In this document: positions 42,520 to 50,967 of the stretch, in pieces | How the letters are laid out: each line of letters opens with the position of its first letter | How positions within the stretch are numbered: the first letter of the stretch is position 1 | Source: Oxalobacteraceae bacterium UBA6704 | Lineage (GTDB): Bacteria > Pseudomonadota > Gammaproteobacteria > Burkholderiales > Burkholderiaceae_D | Length of the DNA stretch: 64,000 nt | Reading direction: 5' to 3' | Assembly (NCBI GenBank): GCA_002454505.1 | Contig: DKJA01000128.1 | Coordinates: forward strand, 1-64,000 | Program-made: the position numbers and the translations under genes | Notes under the pieces: model-generated | The model's database searches: none | The model's input: only the letters and a program-made list of their open reading frames with translations | What the model was told of the DNA's origin: nothing

Positions 42520-43158
42520 ATGTTCCCATTTCCTCCCCAGTTGCCGACGCTGTCGATGCCGGCGGCAGCCACGATCAATCACCTGCTGGCGCAGGAGCCC
42601 TGGGCCCGCGCCGAGCTGAAGCAGTACGCGGGCAAGGTGGCCCGCATCGATGCCACGCCGGTGGAACTGCGCTTCCGCGTGGCCGCCGACGGCATGGTCG
42701 AGGCCGCCGATGCCGGTGCTGCCGCGGCCGTGACCATCCGCCTGAAGCTGTCCGACCTGCCGCTGATCGCGCAGAACCGCGAGCGGGCGTTTTCCTATGT
42801 GCAGATCGAGGGCGATGCCGAATTCGCCAATGCGATCTCGCGCCTCGCGCAGTCGCTGCGCTGGGAGGCCGAGCACGACCTGGAAAAACTGTTCGGGCCC
42901 ATCGCGGCCGTGCGGCTCGTGGCCGGTGCCAAGTCGGCGGTCGCGTCCGTCACGCAGGGCCATCGCAAGTTCTCCGAGAACGTGGCCGAGTACTTCCTGG
43001 AAGAGAATCCGCTGCTGGTGCGGCCCGACGTCACGGAAGGCTTCGCGGCCGACGTGACGCGGCTGCGCGACGACGTCGAACGCTTCGCCAAGCGCCTCGA
43101 CCGGCTGGAACAGAAACTGCATGCCAAAGACAGCGCGGCGGAGACGGCACACCGATGA
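42520..43158 (+). CDS. ubiJ: Ubiquinone biosynthesis accessory factor UbiJ (SCP2 domain)
   Basis: 212 residues from the ATG at 42520. An SCP2-like lipid-binding domain spans about 20-110 (INHLLAQEPWARAELKQYAGKVARIDATPVELRFRV, VTIRLKLSDLPLIA), followed by DAEFANAISRLAQSLRWEAEHDLEKLFGPIAAVRL and a C-terminal coiled coil (VTRLRDDVERFAKRLDRLEQKLHA). UbiJ supports the Ubi protein complex by binding ubiquinone precursors. The stop overlaps the start of ubiB (ATGA), which supports the assignment. Confidence 0.9.
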   Translation: MFPFPPQLPTLSMPAAATINHLLAQEPWARAELKQYAGKVARIDATPVELRFRVAADGMVEAADAGAAAAVTIRLKLSDLPLIAQNRERAFSYVQIEGDAEFANAISRLAQSLRWEAEHDLEKLFGPIAAVRLVAGAKSAVASVTQGHRKFSENVAEYFLEENPLLVRPDVTEGFAADVTRLRDDVERFAKRLDRLEQKLHAKDSAAETAHR

Positions 43159-44723
43159 TCCTGAAATTCCTCCGCCTGCTCAAGATCCTGCGTGTGCTTG
43201 TCAAATATGGCCTCGACGAGATCGCGATCTCCGGCTTCGACAAACCGTACATCACCCGCTTCTTCGATACCGCTTTCTTCTGGCGCAACATCTCCACGCC
43301 CCGCGCGATCCGCCTGCGCCTGGCGCTGGAAGAGCTGGGCCCGATCTTCGTCAAGCTGGGCCAGGTGCTGTCCACCCGCAGCGACCTGATGCCGCCGGAC
43401 ATCGTCGCCGAACTGGCCAAGCTGCAGGACCGCGTGCCGCCGTTCGATTCGGATCTGGCCATCGCGCAGATCGAACGCTCGCTGGGCGCCCATCCGGACC
43501 AGTTGTTCGCCCGCTTCGAGAAAGTGCCGGTCGCGTCCGCATCGATCGCGCAGGTGCACTTTGCCGCGCTGCCGGACGGCACGCAAGTGGCCGTCAAGGT
43601 GCTGCGCCCCGGCATGAAGAAGCTGATCGACGAGGACGTGGCGCTGATGAACCTGGCCGCCGACACGATCAACCGGCTGTGGAAGGATGCGCACCGGCTG
43701 AAGATGAAGGAAGTGGTCGCCGAATTCGACAAATACCTGCACGACGAGCTGGACCTGATGCGGGAGGCGGCCAACGCCGCCCAGCTGCGCCGCAACTTCG
43801 CCGACTCGAACCTGCTGCTGGTGCCGGAGATGTACTGGGATTACTGCTCCAGCAGCGTGATCACGATGGAGCGCATGCACGGCATTCCCGTGTCGCAGAT
43901 CGACCGCCTCGTCGAAGCGGGCGTGGACATGAAGAAGCTGGCCAGCGACGGCGTGGAGATCTTCTTCACGCAGGTGTTCCGTGACGGCTTCTTCCATGCC
44001 GACATGCACCCGGGGAATATCCTCGTGTCGATCGAGCCGGAAACCTTCGGCCGCTACATCGCGCTGGACTTCGGCATCGTCGGCACGCTGAACGATTACG
44101 ACAAGGATTACCTGTCGCAGAACTTCCTGGCTTTCTTCCGCCGCGACTACAAGCGGGTGGCCGAAGCCCACATCGAATCGGGCTGGGCGCCGAAGACCAC
44201 GCGCGTGGACGAGCTGGAAGCGGCCGTGCGCGCCTGCTGCGAACCGATCTTCGACCGGCCGCTGAAGGACATCTCGTTCGGCCAGATCCTGCTGCGGCTG
44301 TTCCAGACGTCGCGCCGCTTCAATGTCGAGGTGCAGCCCCAGCTGGTGCTGCTGCAAAAGACGCTGCTGAACGTCGAGGGCATGGGCCGCGTGCTGGACC
44401 CGGACCTGGACCTGTGGAAGACGGCCCGGCCGCACCTGGAGCGGTGGGTGTCCGAGCAGGTGGGCTGGCGCGGCTTCCTGGAGAAATTCAAGGCCGAGGC
44501 GCCCCGTTACTCGCACATCATTCCACAGCTGCCGCGCCTCACGCACCAGGCGCTGACGATGATCGGCGAGCGCGACGAAACCACGCACCACCTGCTGCGC
44601 GAGCTGGCCGATGAGCAGCGCCGCACCAACCGCCTGCTCAGTTTCTTTGTCTATTTCATCGGCGCGTTTGCCGCCGGAGCCATCGGCTTCCAGGCTTACC
44701 TGCGCTGGCGGGGAGTCATGTAA
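43155..44723 (+). CDS. ubiB: Ubiquinone biosynthesis atypical kinase UbiB
   Basis: 522 residues. The ABC1/ADCK kinase-like fold shows the KxGQ motif VKLGQVLSTRSDLMP, ASIAQVH, VAVKVLRPGM, ADMHPGNI and ALDFGIVG. UbiB proteins are membrane-associated ATPases needed for the hydroxylation stages of ubiquinone synthesis. Two hydrophobic segments at the C-terminus (FFVYFIGAFAAGAIGFQAYL) likely anchor it in the inner membrane. The start ATG overlaps the ubiJ stop. The next gene begins at the base after the ubiB stop. Confidence 0.97.
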   Translation: MILKFLRLLKILRVLVKYGLDEIAISGFDKPYITRFFDTAFFWRNISTPRAIRLRLALEELGPIFVKLGQVLSTRSDLMPPDIVAELAKLQDRVPPFDSDLAIAQIERSLGAHPDQLFARFEKVPVASASIAQVHFAALPDGTQVAVKVLRPGMKKLIDEDVALMNLAADTINRLWKDAHRLKMKEVVAEFDKYLHDELDLMREAANAAQLRRNFADSNLLLVPEMYWDYCSSSVITMERMHGIPVSQIDRLVEAGVDMKKLASDGVEIFFTQVFRDGFFHADMHPGNILVSIEPETFGRYIALDFGIVGTLNDYDKDYLSQNFLAFFRRDYKRVAEAHIESGWAPKTTRVDELEAAVRACCEPIFDRPLKDISFGQILLRLFQTSRRFNVEVQPQLVLLQKTLLNVEGMGRVLDPDLDLWKTARPHLERWVSEQVGWRGFLEKFKAEAPRYSHIIPQLPRLTHQALTMIGERDETTHHLLRELADEQRRTNRLLSFFVYFIGAFAAGAIGFQAYLRWRGVM

Positions 44724-45341
44724 ATGCCCGAATTCGATCATCGCGATCCACTGGACCCCGCTTTCTGGGACGAACGCTTCGCCGGCAACTTCACGCCGTG
44801 GGACCGCGGCGGCGTGCCGGACCGGCTGCGCCGCCTCGTGGCCGCGCGCGATGCGGCGGCCGATCCGGCCGTGACGGCGCCGGTGGCGCTGATCCCGGGC
44901 GCCGGCTCCGCGTACGAGCTGGACCTGATGTGCGAAGCGGCCTGGGATGTCGTGGCGATCGATTTTTCCGCTGCCGCGATCGAGCGTGCGCATAAGGTCG
45001 TCAAGCGCTGGCCGGAACGGATCGTGCAGGCCGACTTCTTCAGCTGGCAGCCGGAACGGCCGCTGGATGTGATCTACGAGCGCGCCTTCCTGTGCGCGCT
45101 GCCGCCGGACCAGTGGCCGCGCGTGGCGCAGCGCTGGGCCGAGCTGTTACCAGGCGGCGGGCTGCTGGCCGGCTTCTTCTTCCTCGGCGCGACCGACAAG
45201 GGCCCGCCGTTCGGCATCGACCGGACGATGCTGGAACAGCTGCTGGCGCCGCTCTTCACGCTCGAGGCCGACGAGGCGGTCGGCGATTCGCTGCCCGTGT
45301 TCGAGGGGCGCGAGCGGTGGATGGAGTGGCGGCGCAAGTAG
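44724..45341 (+). CDS. Thiopurine methyltransferase-like SAM methyltransferase
   Basis: 205 residues. The start ATG lies directly after the ubiB stop. The TPMT-family pattern is clear: FWDERFAGNFTPWDRGGVPDRL, the SAM motif VALIPGAGSAYELDLMCEAAWDVVAIDFSAAAIE, and YERAFLCALPPDQWPRVAQRW. Bacterial relatives methylate selenium, tellurium or sulfur compounds, or thiols; the substrate cannot be read. The stop TAG directly abuts repeat R5. Confidence 0.88.
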   Translation: MPEFDHRDPLDPAFWDERFAGNFTPWDRGGVPDRLRRLVAARDAAADPAVTAPVALIPGAGSAYELDLMCEAAWDVVAIDFSAAAIERAHKVVKRWPERIVQADFFSWQPERPLDVIYERAFLCALPPDQWPRVAQRWAELLPGGGLLAGFFFLGATDKGPPFGIDRTMLEQLLAPLFTLEADEAVGDSLPVFEGRERWMEWRRK

Positions 45342-45446
45342 GGGGACTGTCCCCGCAGGGGGACTGTCCCCTCGGTTGTTTTTCTGCCGGAGTCACGCCA
45401 CAGTCAAGGGCAACCCCGGGGACAGTCCCTTGCAGGGACAGTCCCC
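45342..45446. repeat. Repeat R5, large inverted GGGGACAGTCCCC element
   Basis: Left arm has two GGGGACTGTCCCC copies (45342-45354, 45359-45371) ending in GGTTG. Right arm begins CAACCCC and holds two complementary copies (45418-45429, 45435-45446). The spacer is about 30 nt. The element begins one base after the methyltransferase stop codon and can fold into a very stable double-hairpin. Confidence 0.92.
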
Positions 45447-45484
45447 GGCTTCCCATATATTCCGTTCAGCCCGCCAAAACACTC

Positions 45485-45490
45485 TATAAT
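45485..45490 (+). promoter_or_regulatory. Candidate -10 box of the fmdB-like gene
   Basis: Perfect TATAAT 33 nt before the FmdB-type start. The -35 is weak. Confidence 0.4.
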
Positions 45491-45523
45491 TCAGGGTTTT
45501 TGATGTTTTTTGCGGAGTAATGA

Positions 45524-45838
45524 ATGCCTATCTACGCCTACCGCTGCGAGGAATGTGGCTTTGCCAAGGATGTGCTGCAAAAGATCTCCGATCCGCAGCT
45601 CACCGAGTGCCCGTCCTGCGGTAAATCGACGTTCCGGAAACAGGTGACGGCGGCCGGTTTCCAGCTGAAGGGTACCGGCTGGTACGTGACCGACTTCCGG
45701 GGCGGCAGCGCCCCCGCGACCGGCGTGGCCGGCGGCGCGAAAGCGGATGCGCCCGCCGCATCGTCCGCGCCGGCGGCCGAAGCGTCGGCACCGGCGCCTG
45801 CGCCAGCGCCCGCCGCCGCGTCCGGCGACAAGAAGTAA
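45524..45838 (+). CDS. FmdB family zinc-ribbon protein
   Basis: 104 residues. The N-terminal zinc ribbon is MPIYAYRCEECGFAKDVLQKISDPQLTECPSCGK with four cysteines in two CxxC pairs. The middle has FQLKGTGWYVTDFRG, typical of FmdB/CxxC-regulatory-like proteins; the last 35 residues are Ala/Pro-rich. GGAG is present nine nt before the start. FmdB-type proteins were first linked to formamidase genes; the general function is unknown. It precedes the DUF502 gene by seven bases, and FmdB-DUF502-aspS is a common Burkholderiales order. Confidence 0.93.
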   Translation: MPIYAYRCEECGFAKDVLQKISDPQLTECPSCGKSTFRKQVTAAGFQLKGTGWYVTDFRGGSAPATGVAGGAKADAPAASSAPAAEASAPAPAPAPAAASGDKK

Positions 45839-45845
45839 GGCGCCG

Positions 45846-46442
45846 ATGAACACGTTACGCAAGTGCTTCCTGACGGGGCTGCTGATCCTCGTGCCGCTGG
45901 CGATCACGGCCTGGGTGCTGAACATCATCATCGGCACGCTGGACCAGTCGCTGCTGTTCGTGCCGGAGCGCTGGCAGCCGCGCACGCTGGTCGGCTTCGA
46001 CATTCCCGGCCTGGGCGCGATCCTGACGATCCTCATCGTGTTCGTCGTCGGCCTGCTGGCCAACAACCTGATCGGCAACTACGTCGTCCGGCTGTGGGAA
46101 AAGCTGCTGCACCGGATTCCCGTCGTCAGCTCGCTGTACGGCAGCGTGAAGCAGGTGTCGGACACGCTGTTCTCGTCGTCCGGCAATGCGTTCCGCAAGG
46201 CCGTGCTGATCCCTTACCCGCACGCGGATTCGTACACGATCGCGTTCCTGACGGGCACGCCCGGTGGCGACGTCAAAAACCACCTGGTGGGAGACTATGT
46301 CAGCGTGTACGTGCCGACGACGCCGAACCCGACCTCCGGCTTCTTCCTGATGATGGCGCGCGAAAACGTGGTGGAACTCGACATGACCGTCGACGCCGCC
46401 CTGAAGTACATCGTATCGATGGGCGTGGTTGCGCCTGACTGA
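45846..46442 (+). CDS. DUF502 family inner-membrane protein
   Basis: 198 residues from the ATG at 45846. Two membrane helices are seen near residues 7-28 (FLTGLLILVPLAITAWVLNIII) and 55-78 (LGAILTILIVFVVGLLANNLIG). The following region RIPVVSSLYGSVKQVSDTLFSSSGNAFRKAVLIPYP is the family signature. The function is unknown. It shares an operon with FmdB and stands 45 nt before aspS. Confidence 0.92.
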   Translation: MNTLRKCFLTGLLILVPLAITAWVLNIIIGTLDQSLLFVPERWQPRTLVGFDIPGLGAILTILIVFVVGLLANNLIGNYVVRLWEKLLHRIPVVSSLYGSVKQVSDTLFSSSGNAFRKAVLIPYPHADSYTIAFLTGTPGGDVKNHLVGDYVSVYVPTTPNPTSGFFLMMARENVVELDMTVDAALKYIVSMGVVAPD

Positions 46443-46487
46443 ATTTACGTAGTAGCCTAATTTAACCTGAAAAAAACCGAGAAATAT

Positions 46488-48293
46488 ATGTCAATGCGTA
46501 CTCACTACTGCGGCCTCACCACCGAAGCCCTGCTGGGCCAAACCGTCAGCCTGTGCGGCTGGGTGCACCGTCGCCGGGACCACGGCGGCGTGATCTTCAT
46601 CGACCTGCGCGACCGCGAAGGCCTCGTGCAGATCGTCTGCAATCCGGAGCAGGCGGAAGTGTTCAAGGCCGCCGAAGCCGTACGTAACGAGTTCTGCCTG
46701 CGCGTCACCGGCGTGGTCAAGGATCGCCTGGCCGGCACCGTCAACAACAACCTCAAATCCGGCAAGATCGAAGTGATCTGCTCGGAACTGGAAGTGCTGA
46801 ACCCGTCCGTGGCCGTGCCGTTCCAGCTGGACGACGACAACCTGTCGGAAACCACCCGCCTGACGCACCGCGTGCTGGACCTGCGCCGTCCGCAGATGCA
46901 GAACAACCTGCGCCTGCGCTACAAGGTGACGATGGAAGTGCGCAAGTACCTGGACAACCTGGGCTTCATCGACATCGAAACGCCGACGCTGACCAAGTCC
47001 ACGCCGGAAGGCGCACGCGACTACCTGGTGCCGTCGCGCGTCAACGCCGGCCAGTTCTTCGCGCTGCCGCAGTCGCCGCAGCTGTTCAAGCAGCTGCTGA
47101 TGGTCGCCAACTTCGACCGCTACTACCAGATCACCAAGTGCTTCCGCGACGAAGACCTGCGCGCCGACCGCCAGCCTGAATTCACCCAGATCGACTGCGA
47201 AACGTCGTTCCTGAGCGAGCAGGAAATCCGCGACCTGTTCGAGGACATGATCCGCATCGTGTTCAAGAACACGCTGGACATCGACCTGCCGAACCCGTTC
47301 CCGGTGATGGACTTCTCCGAAGCGATGGGCCTGTATGGTTCGGACAAGCCGGACATGCGCGTCAAGCTGCAGTTCACCGAACTGACCGAAGTGATGAAGT
47401 CCGTGGACTTCAAGGTGTTCTCCGCCGCCGCCAACCTGCCGAACGGCCGCGTGGTCGGCATGCGCGTGCCGAAGGGCGCCGAGATGCCGCGTTCGGAAAT
47501 CGACGCGTACACCCAGTTCGTCGCCATCTACGGCGCCAAGGGCCTGGCCTACATCAAGGTCAACGAGAAAGCCAAGGGCCGTGACGGCCTGCAGTCGCCG
47601 ATCGTCAAGAACATCAACGACGAAGCGCTGGCCCAGATCCTGGAACTGACGGGTGCCGAAGACGGCGACCTGATCTTCTTCGGCGCCGACAAGGCGAAAG
47701 TCGTCAACGACGCCATCGGCGCGCTGCGCGTGAAGATCGGCCACTCGGAATTCGGCAAGAAGAACGGCCTGTTCGACGACGTGTGGGCACCGCTGTGGGT
47801 CATCGACTTCCCGATGTTCGAATACGACGAGGAAGACGACCGCTGGACCGCCACGCACCACCCGTTCACGGCGCCGAAGGACGGCCACGAAGACATGCTG
47901 GAAACGGACCCTGGCAAGTGCATCGCCAAGGCCTACGACATGGTGCTGAACGGCTGGGAACTGGGCGGCGGTTCGATCCGTATCCACAAGGAAGACGTGC
48001 AGTCGAAGGTGTTCCGCGCGCTGAAGATCGGTGCCGAGGAAGCGCGCCTGAAGTTCGGCTTCCTGCTCGACGCGCTGCAATACGGCGCGCCGCCGCACGG
48101 CGGCCTGGCCTTCGGCCTGGACCGCATCGTGACGCTGATGACGAAGTCGGACTCGATCCGCGACGTGATCGCCTTCCCGAAAACGCAGCGCGCCCAGGAT
48201 CTGCTGACGCACGCCCCGTCGGAAGTGGACGAGAAGCAGCTGAAAGAGCTGCATATCCGTCTGCGTGCCGCCGAGCCGAAGGTGGCTGGCTAA
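46488..48293 (+). CDS. aspS: Aspartyl-tRNA synthetase
   Basis: Class II synthetase of 601 residues from the ATG at 46488 (an ATG two codons later is possible). The anticodon-binding OB fold comes first (WVHRRRDHGGVIFIDLRDREG), then motif 2 region QLFKQLLMVANFDRYYQITKCFRDEDLRADRQPEFTQID, an inserted GAD domain, and motif 3 GGLAFGLDRIVTLM. The His in RRDHGG sits where P. aeruginosa non-discriminating AspRS has its key His, so this enzyme may also charge tRNA-Asn with Asp, needing GatCAB; this is inference. A good terminator follows. Confidence 0.97.
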   Translation: MSMRTHYCGLTTEALLGQTVSLCGWVHRRRDHGGVIFIDLRDREGLVQIVCNPEQAEVFKAAEAVRNEFCLRVTGVVKDRLAGTVNNNLKSGKIEVICSELEVLNPSVAVPFQLDDDNLSETTRLTHRVLDLRRPQMQNNLRLRYKVTMEVRKYLDNLGFIDIETPTLTKSTPEGARDYLVPSRVNAGQFFALPQSPQLFKQLLMVANFDRYYQITKCFRDEDLRADRQPEFTQIDCETSFLSEQEIRDLFEDMIRIVFKNTLDIDLPNPFPVMDFSEAMGLYGSDKPDMRVKLQFTELTEVMKSVDFKVFSAAANLPNGRVVGMRVPKGAEMPRSEIDAYTQFVAIYGAKGLAYIKVNEKAKGRDGLQSPIVKNINDEALAQILELTGAEDGDLIFFGADKAKVVNDAIGALRVKIGHSEFGKKNGLFDDVWAPLWVIDFPMFEYDEEDDRWTATHHPFTAPKDGHEDMLETDPGKCIAKAYDMVLNGWELGGGSIRIHKEDVQSKVFRALKIGAEEARLKFGFLLDALQYGAPPHGGLAFGLDRIVTLMTKSDSIRDVIAFPKTQRAQDLLTHAPSEVDEKQLKELHIRLRAAEPKVAG

Positions 48294-48298
48294 GAACG

Positions 48299-48321
48299 AA
48301 GGGCGCCGCGGCGCCCTTTTT
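48299..48321 (+). terminator. Rho-independent terminator of aspS
   Basis: AAGGGCGC, loop CGC-like, GCGCCCTT with a following T run of five. Confidence 0.88.
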
Positions 48322-48345
48322 CATGCCCGCGGCGGCCGATCCGCT

Positions 48346-48448
48346 GGGGACTGTCCCTGCAAGGGACTGTCCCCGGGGTTGTTTTGCCGCCCGCGTTCAA
48401 GCAACGTCAAAAGCAACCCCGGGGACAGTCCCCAAGGGGACAGTCCCC
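48346..48448. repeat. Repeat R6, large inverted GGGGACAGTCCCC element
   Basis: Same architecture as R5: left arm 48346-48381 ending GGGGTTG, right arm 48414-48448 beginning CAACCCC, two 13-mer copies per arm. The spacer contains CAACGTCAAAAG, shared with R4. The right arm ends nine bases before the nudB start codon. Confidence 0.92.
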
Positions 48449-48457
48449 AGCCGACCT

Positions 48458-48916
48458 ATGCTGAAACCTCCCAAAATCCCCGAATCCGTCCTCGTCGTCA
48501 TCCACACCTCTGACTTGCAGGTGCTGCTGATCGAGCGCGCGGACAAGGCCGGCTTCTGGCAATCCGTCACCGGCTCGCTCGATGCCGTCGACGAGCCGCT
48601 GCTGGCCACGGCCACGCGCGAGCTGTTCGAAGAAACGGGCATCGTTGCCGACGGCGAGCGTATCGTGCTGCGCGACTGGCAGCTGGCCAACGTCTATGAA
48701 ATCTATCCGGTCTGGCGGCACCGCTACGCGCCTGGCGTCACGCACAACACCGAGCATGTGTTCAGCGTGGAAGTGCCGCGCGACGTGCCGGTCATGCTGT
48801 CGCCGCGCGAACATGTGAACCATCTCTGGCTGCCACACCTGGCGGCGGCCGACCAATGTTTCAGCGCGTCGAACGCGGAAGCGATCCTGCAGCTGCCCCG
48901 CCGCACCGGACGCTGA
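48458..48916 (+). CDS. nudB: Dihydroneopterin triphosphate diphosphatase (Nudix)
   Basis: Removes pyrophosphate from dihydroneopterin triphosphate in folate synthesis. It has 152 residues from the ATG at 48458 (MLKPPKIPESVLVVIHTSDLQVLLIERADKAGFWQSVTGSL). The Nudix box region is GSLDAVDEPLLATATRELFEETGIV with the REL-EE core. HNTEHVFSV and LSPREHVNHLWL fit NudB rather than MutT. A longer in-frame extension would lie in aspS. The aspS-nudB-EEP-clsB order is common in Burkholderiales. The ribosome-binding site, if any, falls inside repeat R6. Confidence 0.9.
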   Translation: MLKPPKIPESVLVVIHTSDLQVLLIERADKAGFWQSVTGSLDAVDEPLLATATRELFEETGIVADGERIVLRDWQLANVYEIYPVWRHRYAPGVTHNTEHVFSVEVPRDVPVMLSPREHVNHLWLPHLAAADQCFSASNAEAILQLPRRTGR

Positions 48917-48987
48917 GCGCCGCCAATCGTATCCCCCGCGCACGATTGCCGGAGAACAAACCCCCGGTTGGCGCTAGAATTGGTCGC

Positions 48988-49797
48988 ATGAAGATCAAAG
49001 TCGCCACGTACAACATCCACAAGGGCGTGTCCTACCGCAGCAAGCCGCGGGTGCTCGAGCTCAAGCAGGCCATCTCGGCGTTCGAGGCGGACCTGATCTT
49101 CCTGCAGGAAGTGCAGGGACAGCACGATCGCATCGCCGCGCGCTTCGGCGAGGAACACCACGGCAACCGCCACTGGCCGAAAGGCAGCCAGCATGAATTC
49201 TTTGCCGGCGAGTCGCACCAGTCGGCGTACGGGCTGAACGCCCAGTACGATCACGGCCACCATGGCAATGCGCTGCTGACCCGCTTTCCGATCCAGAAGT
49301 GGACCAATACCGATATTTCCGATCACGCGTACGAAGCGCGCGGCATCCTGCACTCGATCGTCGAGACGCCGAAGGGTATCGTGCACTGTTTCGTCATCCA
49401 CCTGGGCCTGTTCGAGCGCAGCCGCGTGCGGCAGGTGCAGGCGCTGATCGAGGCGGTCAAGCTGTCCGCACCGAACGACGAGCCGGTGATCATCGCCGGC
49501 GATTTCAATGACTGGCGCAATACATTGAGCGCCACACTGCGCAAGGCGCTGGGAGTGGTGGAGGTGTTCGACGAACTTGGTTCCGGCTCCAGCCTGGGCG
49601 ACCTGGTCCGTACTCTGGCACGGCGGCAGGCAGCCATCCGTCCGGCCCGCACCTTCCCATCCGCCTTGCCCTTCTTCCGTCTCGATCGCATCTATGTGCG
49701 CGGCTTCAAGGTAGAATCGGCAGAGGTCCTGCACGGCCAGTTATGGGCCAAATTGTCGGATCACGCACCGATTGTGGCTTCCTTGAAACTGTCCTAG
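48988..49797 (+). CDS. Endonuclease/exonuclease/phosphatase family protein
   Basis: 269 residues from the ATG at 48988 (MKIKVATYNIHKGVSYR). EEP-fold motifs are LIFLQEVQ (metal Glu), YGLNAQYDHGHHGNALLTRFPI, VIIAGDFNDWRN (metal/catalytic Asp and Asn) and LSDHAPIVASLKL (catalytic Asp-His). The immediate neighbour is the clsB-like gene, as in E. coli (ybhP-clsB), so a link to membrane-lipid metabolism is plausible. A TAGAAT box seven nt before the ATG hints at a very short or absent leader. Confidence 0.9.
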   Translation: MKIKVATYNIHKGVSYRSKPRVLELKQAISAFEADLIFLQEVQGQHDRIAARFGEEHHGNRHWPKGSQHEFFAGESHQSAYGLNAQYDHGHHGNALLTRFPIQKWTNTDISDHAYEARGILHSIVETPKGIVHCFVIHLGLFERSRVRQVQALIEAVKLSAPNDEPVIIAGDFNDWRNTLSATLRKALGVVEVFDELGSGSSLGDLVRTLARRQAAIRPARTFPSALPFFRLDRIYVRGFKVESAEVLHGQLWAKLSDHAPIVASLKLS

Positions 49798-49800
49798 CGT

Positions 49801-50967
49801 ATGCGCCCCGTCGAGTTCATCGCCGATAACGAAGTCCAGCTACTGTATTGCGGCACCGATTACTTCCCCGCCCTGATGGAAGCGATCGAAGCCGCGCAGT
49901 ACGACGTCTATTTCGAGACGTATATCTTCGCCGACGATGACACGGGGCAGGCAGTCCAGGCCGCGCTGATGCGCGCCGCGAAGAGGGGCGTTACCGTGCG
50001 CATGATCACGGACTGGTTCGGCACGGGTGCCGGGCGGGCCCGCCGACTGCATGCGCAGGTGCTCGAAGCGGGTGTCGAGCACCGTATCTTCAACCCGTGG
50101 TTCAAGCGGGGCGTCACCCGGACGCACCGCAAGATCTGTGTCGTGGACCGCTGTGTCGCCTTTGTCGGCGGCATCAACATCAACGACGACATGTTCTGCG
50201 ATTACGATCACAACGTGGGCCTGGCCGCGCCGCGGTGGGATTTCGCGGTGGCCGTCAAGGGCCCGCTGGTGGCATCGATCCACCGCGAGGCGGAGGCGCA
50301 ATGGCGCCGGCTGGGCCGGATGCCGCTGACGCAGCGCTACAACCTCTACCAGGAAACGCGCCGTGCCAACAAGGCCGCGGCCGAGGCCAGCACCGTGCAG
50401 GCGGGCTTCGTGGTGCGCGACAACCTGCGCAACCGACAAACGATACAAAAGGCGTACCTGCAGGCGCTCGGTCATGCGCGCAAGAGCGTGCTGCTGGCCA
50501 ATCCGTATTTCGCGCCGGGCCGCAAGTTCCGGCGTGCGCTGTCGCAGACGGCGCAGCGGGGCGTCGAAGTCGTGCTGCTGATCGGCGTGGGCGAGCACTG
50601 GCTGCAGGACGCCGTGGCGCACTCGTTCTACCCGAAGCTCCTTGCATCCGGCGTGCGTTTGGTGGAATATCACAAGACCCAGCTTCACGCGAAGGTCGCC
50701 GTCATCGACGACGAATGGGCCACCGTCGGCTCGTCCAACGTGGACGGGCTGAGTTTGTTTTTGAACCAGGAAGCAAACGTCGTGATCAAGGACGCCGCCT
50801 TCGCCAAGAGCCTGCGCAGGCACATCGAGGAGGCGGTGGCCGAGGGCGTGGAGATCCACCCCCACGAGTACGAGCACGTCGGCCGCTTCCGCCGCATCGG
50901 GTACGAGATCGCGTATGTCGTGTACCGGACCGTGATGCGGATCATCGCAGTAGGGAAATACGCTTGA
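49801..50967 (+). CDS. clsB: Cardiolipin synthase B-type phospholipase D protein
   Basis: 388 residues. Two PLD active-site motifs are present: THRKICVVDRCVAFVGGIN and HAKVAVIDDEWATVGSSN, in the right spacing. The first keeps H-x-K as HRK, and both have the conserved Asp and Gly/Ser downstream. No N-terminal membrane helices are seen, which matches ClsB rather than ClsA. It probably condenses phosphatidylglycerol to cardiolipin. The stop overlaps the start of the Hsp15-like gene. Confidence 0.92.
   Translation: MRPVEFIADNEVQLLYCGTDYFPALMEAIEAAQYDVYFETYIFADDDTGQAVQAALMRAAKRGVTVRMITDWFGTGAGRARRLHAQVLEAGVEHRIFNPWFKRGVTRTHRKICVVDRCVAFVGGININDDMFCDYDHNVGLAAPRWDFAVAVKGPLVASIHREAEAQWRRLGRMPLTQRYNLYQETRRANKAAAEASTVQAGFVVRDNLRNRQTIQKAYLQALGHARKSVLLANPYFAPGRKFRRALSQTAQRGVEVVLLIGVGEHWLQDAVAHSFYPKLLASGVRLVEYHKTQLHAKVAVIDDEWATVGSSNVDGLSLFLNQEANVVIKDAAFAKSLRRHIEEAVAEGVEIHPHEYEHVGRFRRIGYEIAYVVYRTVMRIIAVGKYA

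Noticed and set aside
38230..48448. Repeated GGGGACAGTCCCC blocks as a possible CRISPR array
   Set aside because: The copies are not regularly spaced, spacers are a few bases or kilobases, and no cas gene is present; they are hairpin repeats.
48946..48990. A leaderless-transcript promoter (TAGAAT seven bases before the EEP start)
   Set aside because: The nearest -35-like TTGCCG gives a spacer of 23 nt, too long to support a promoter claim.
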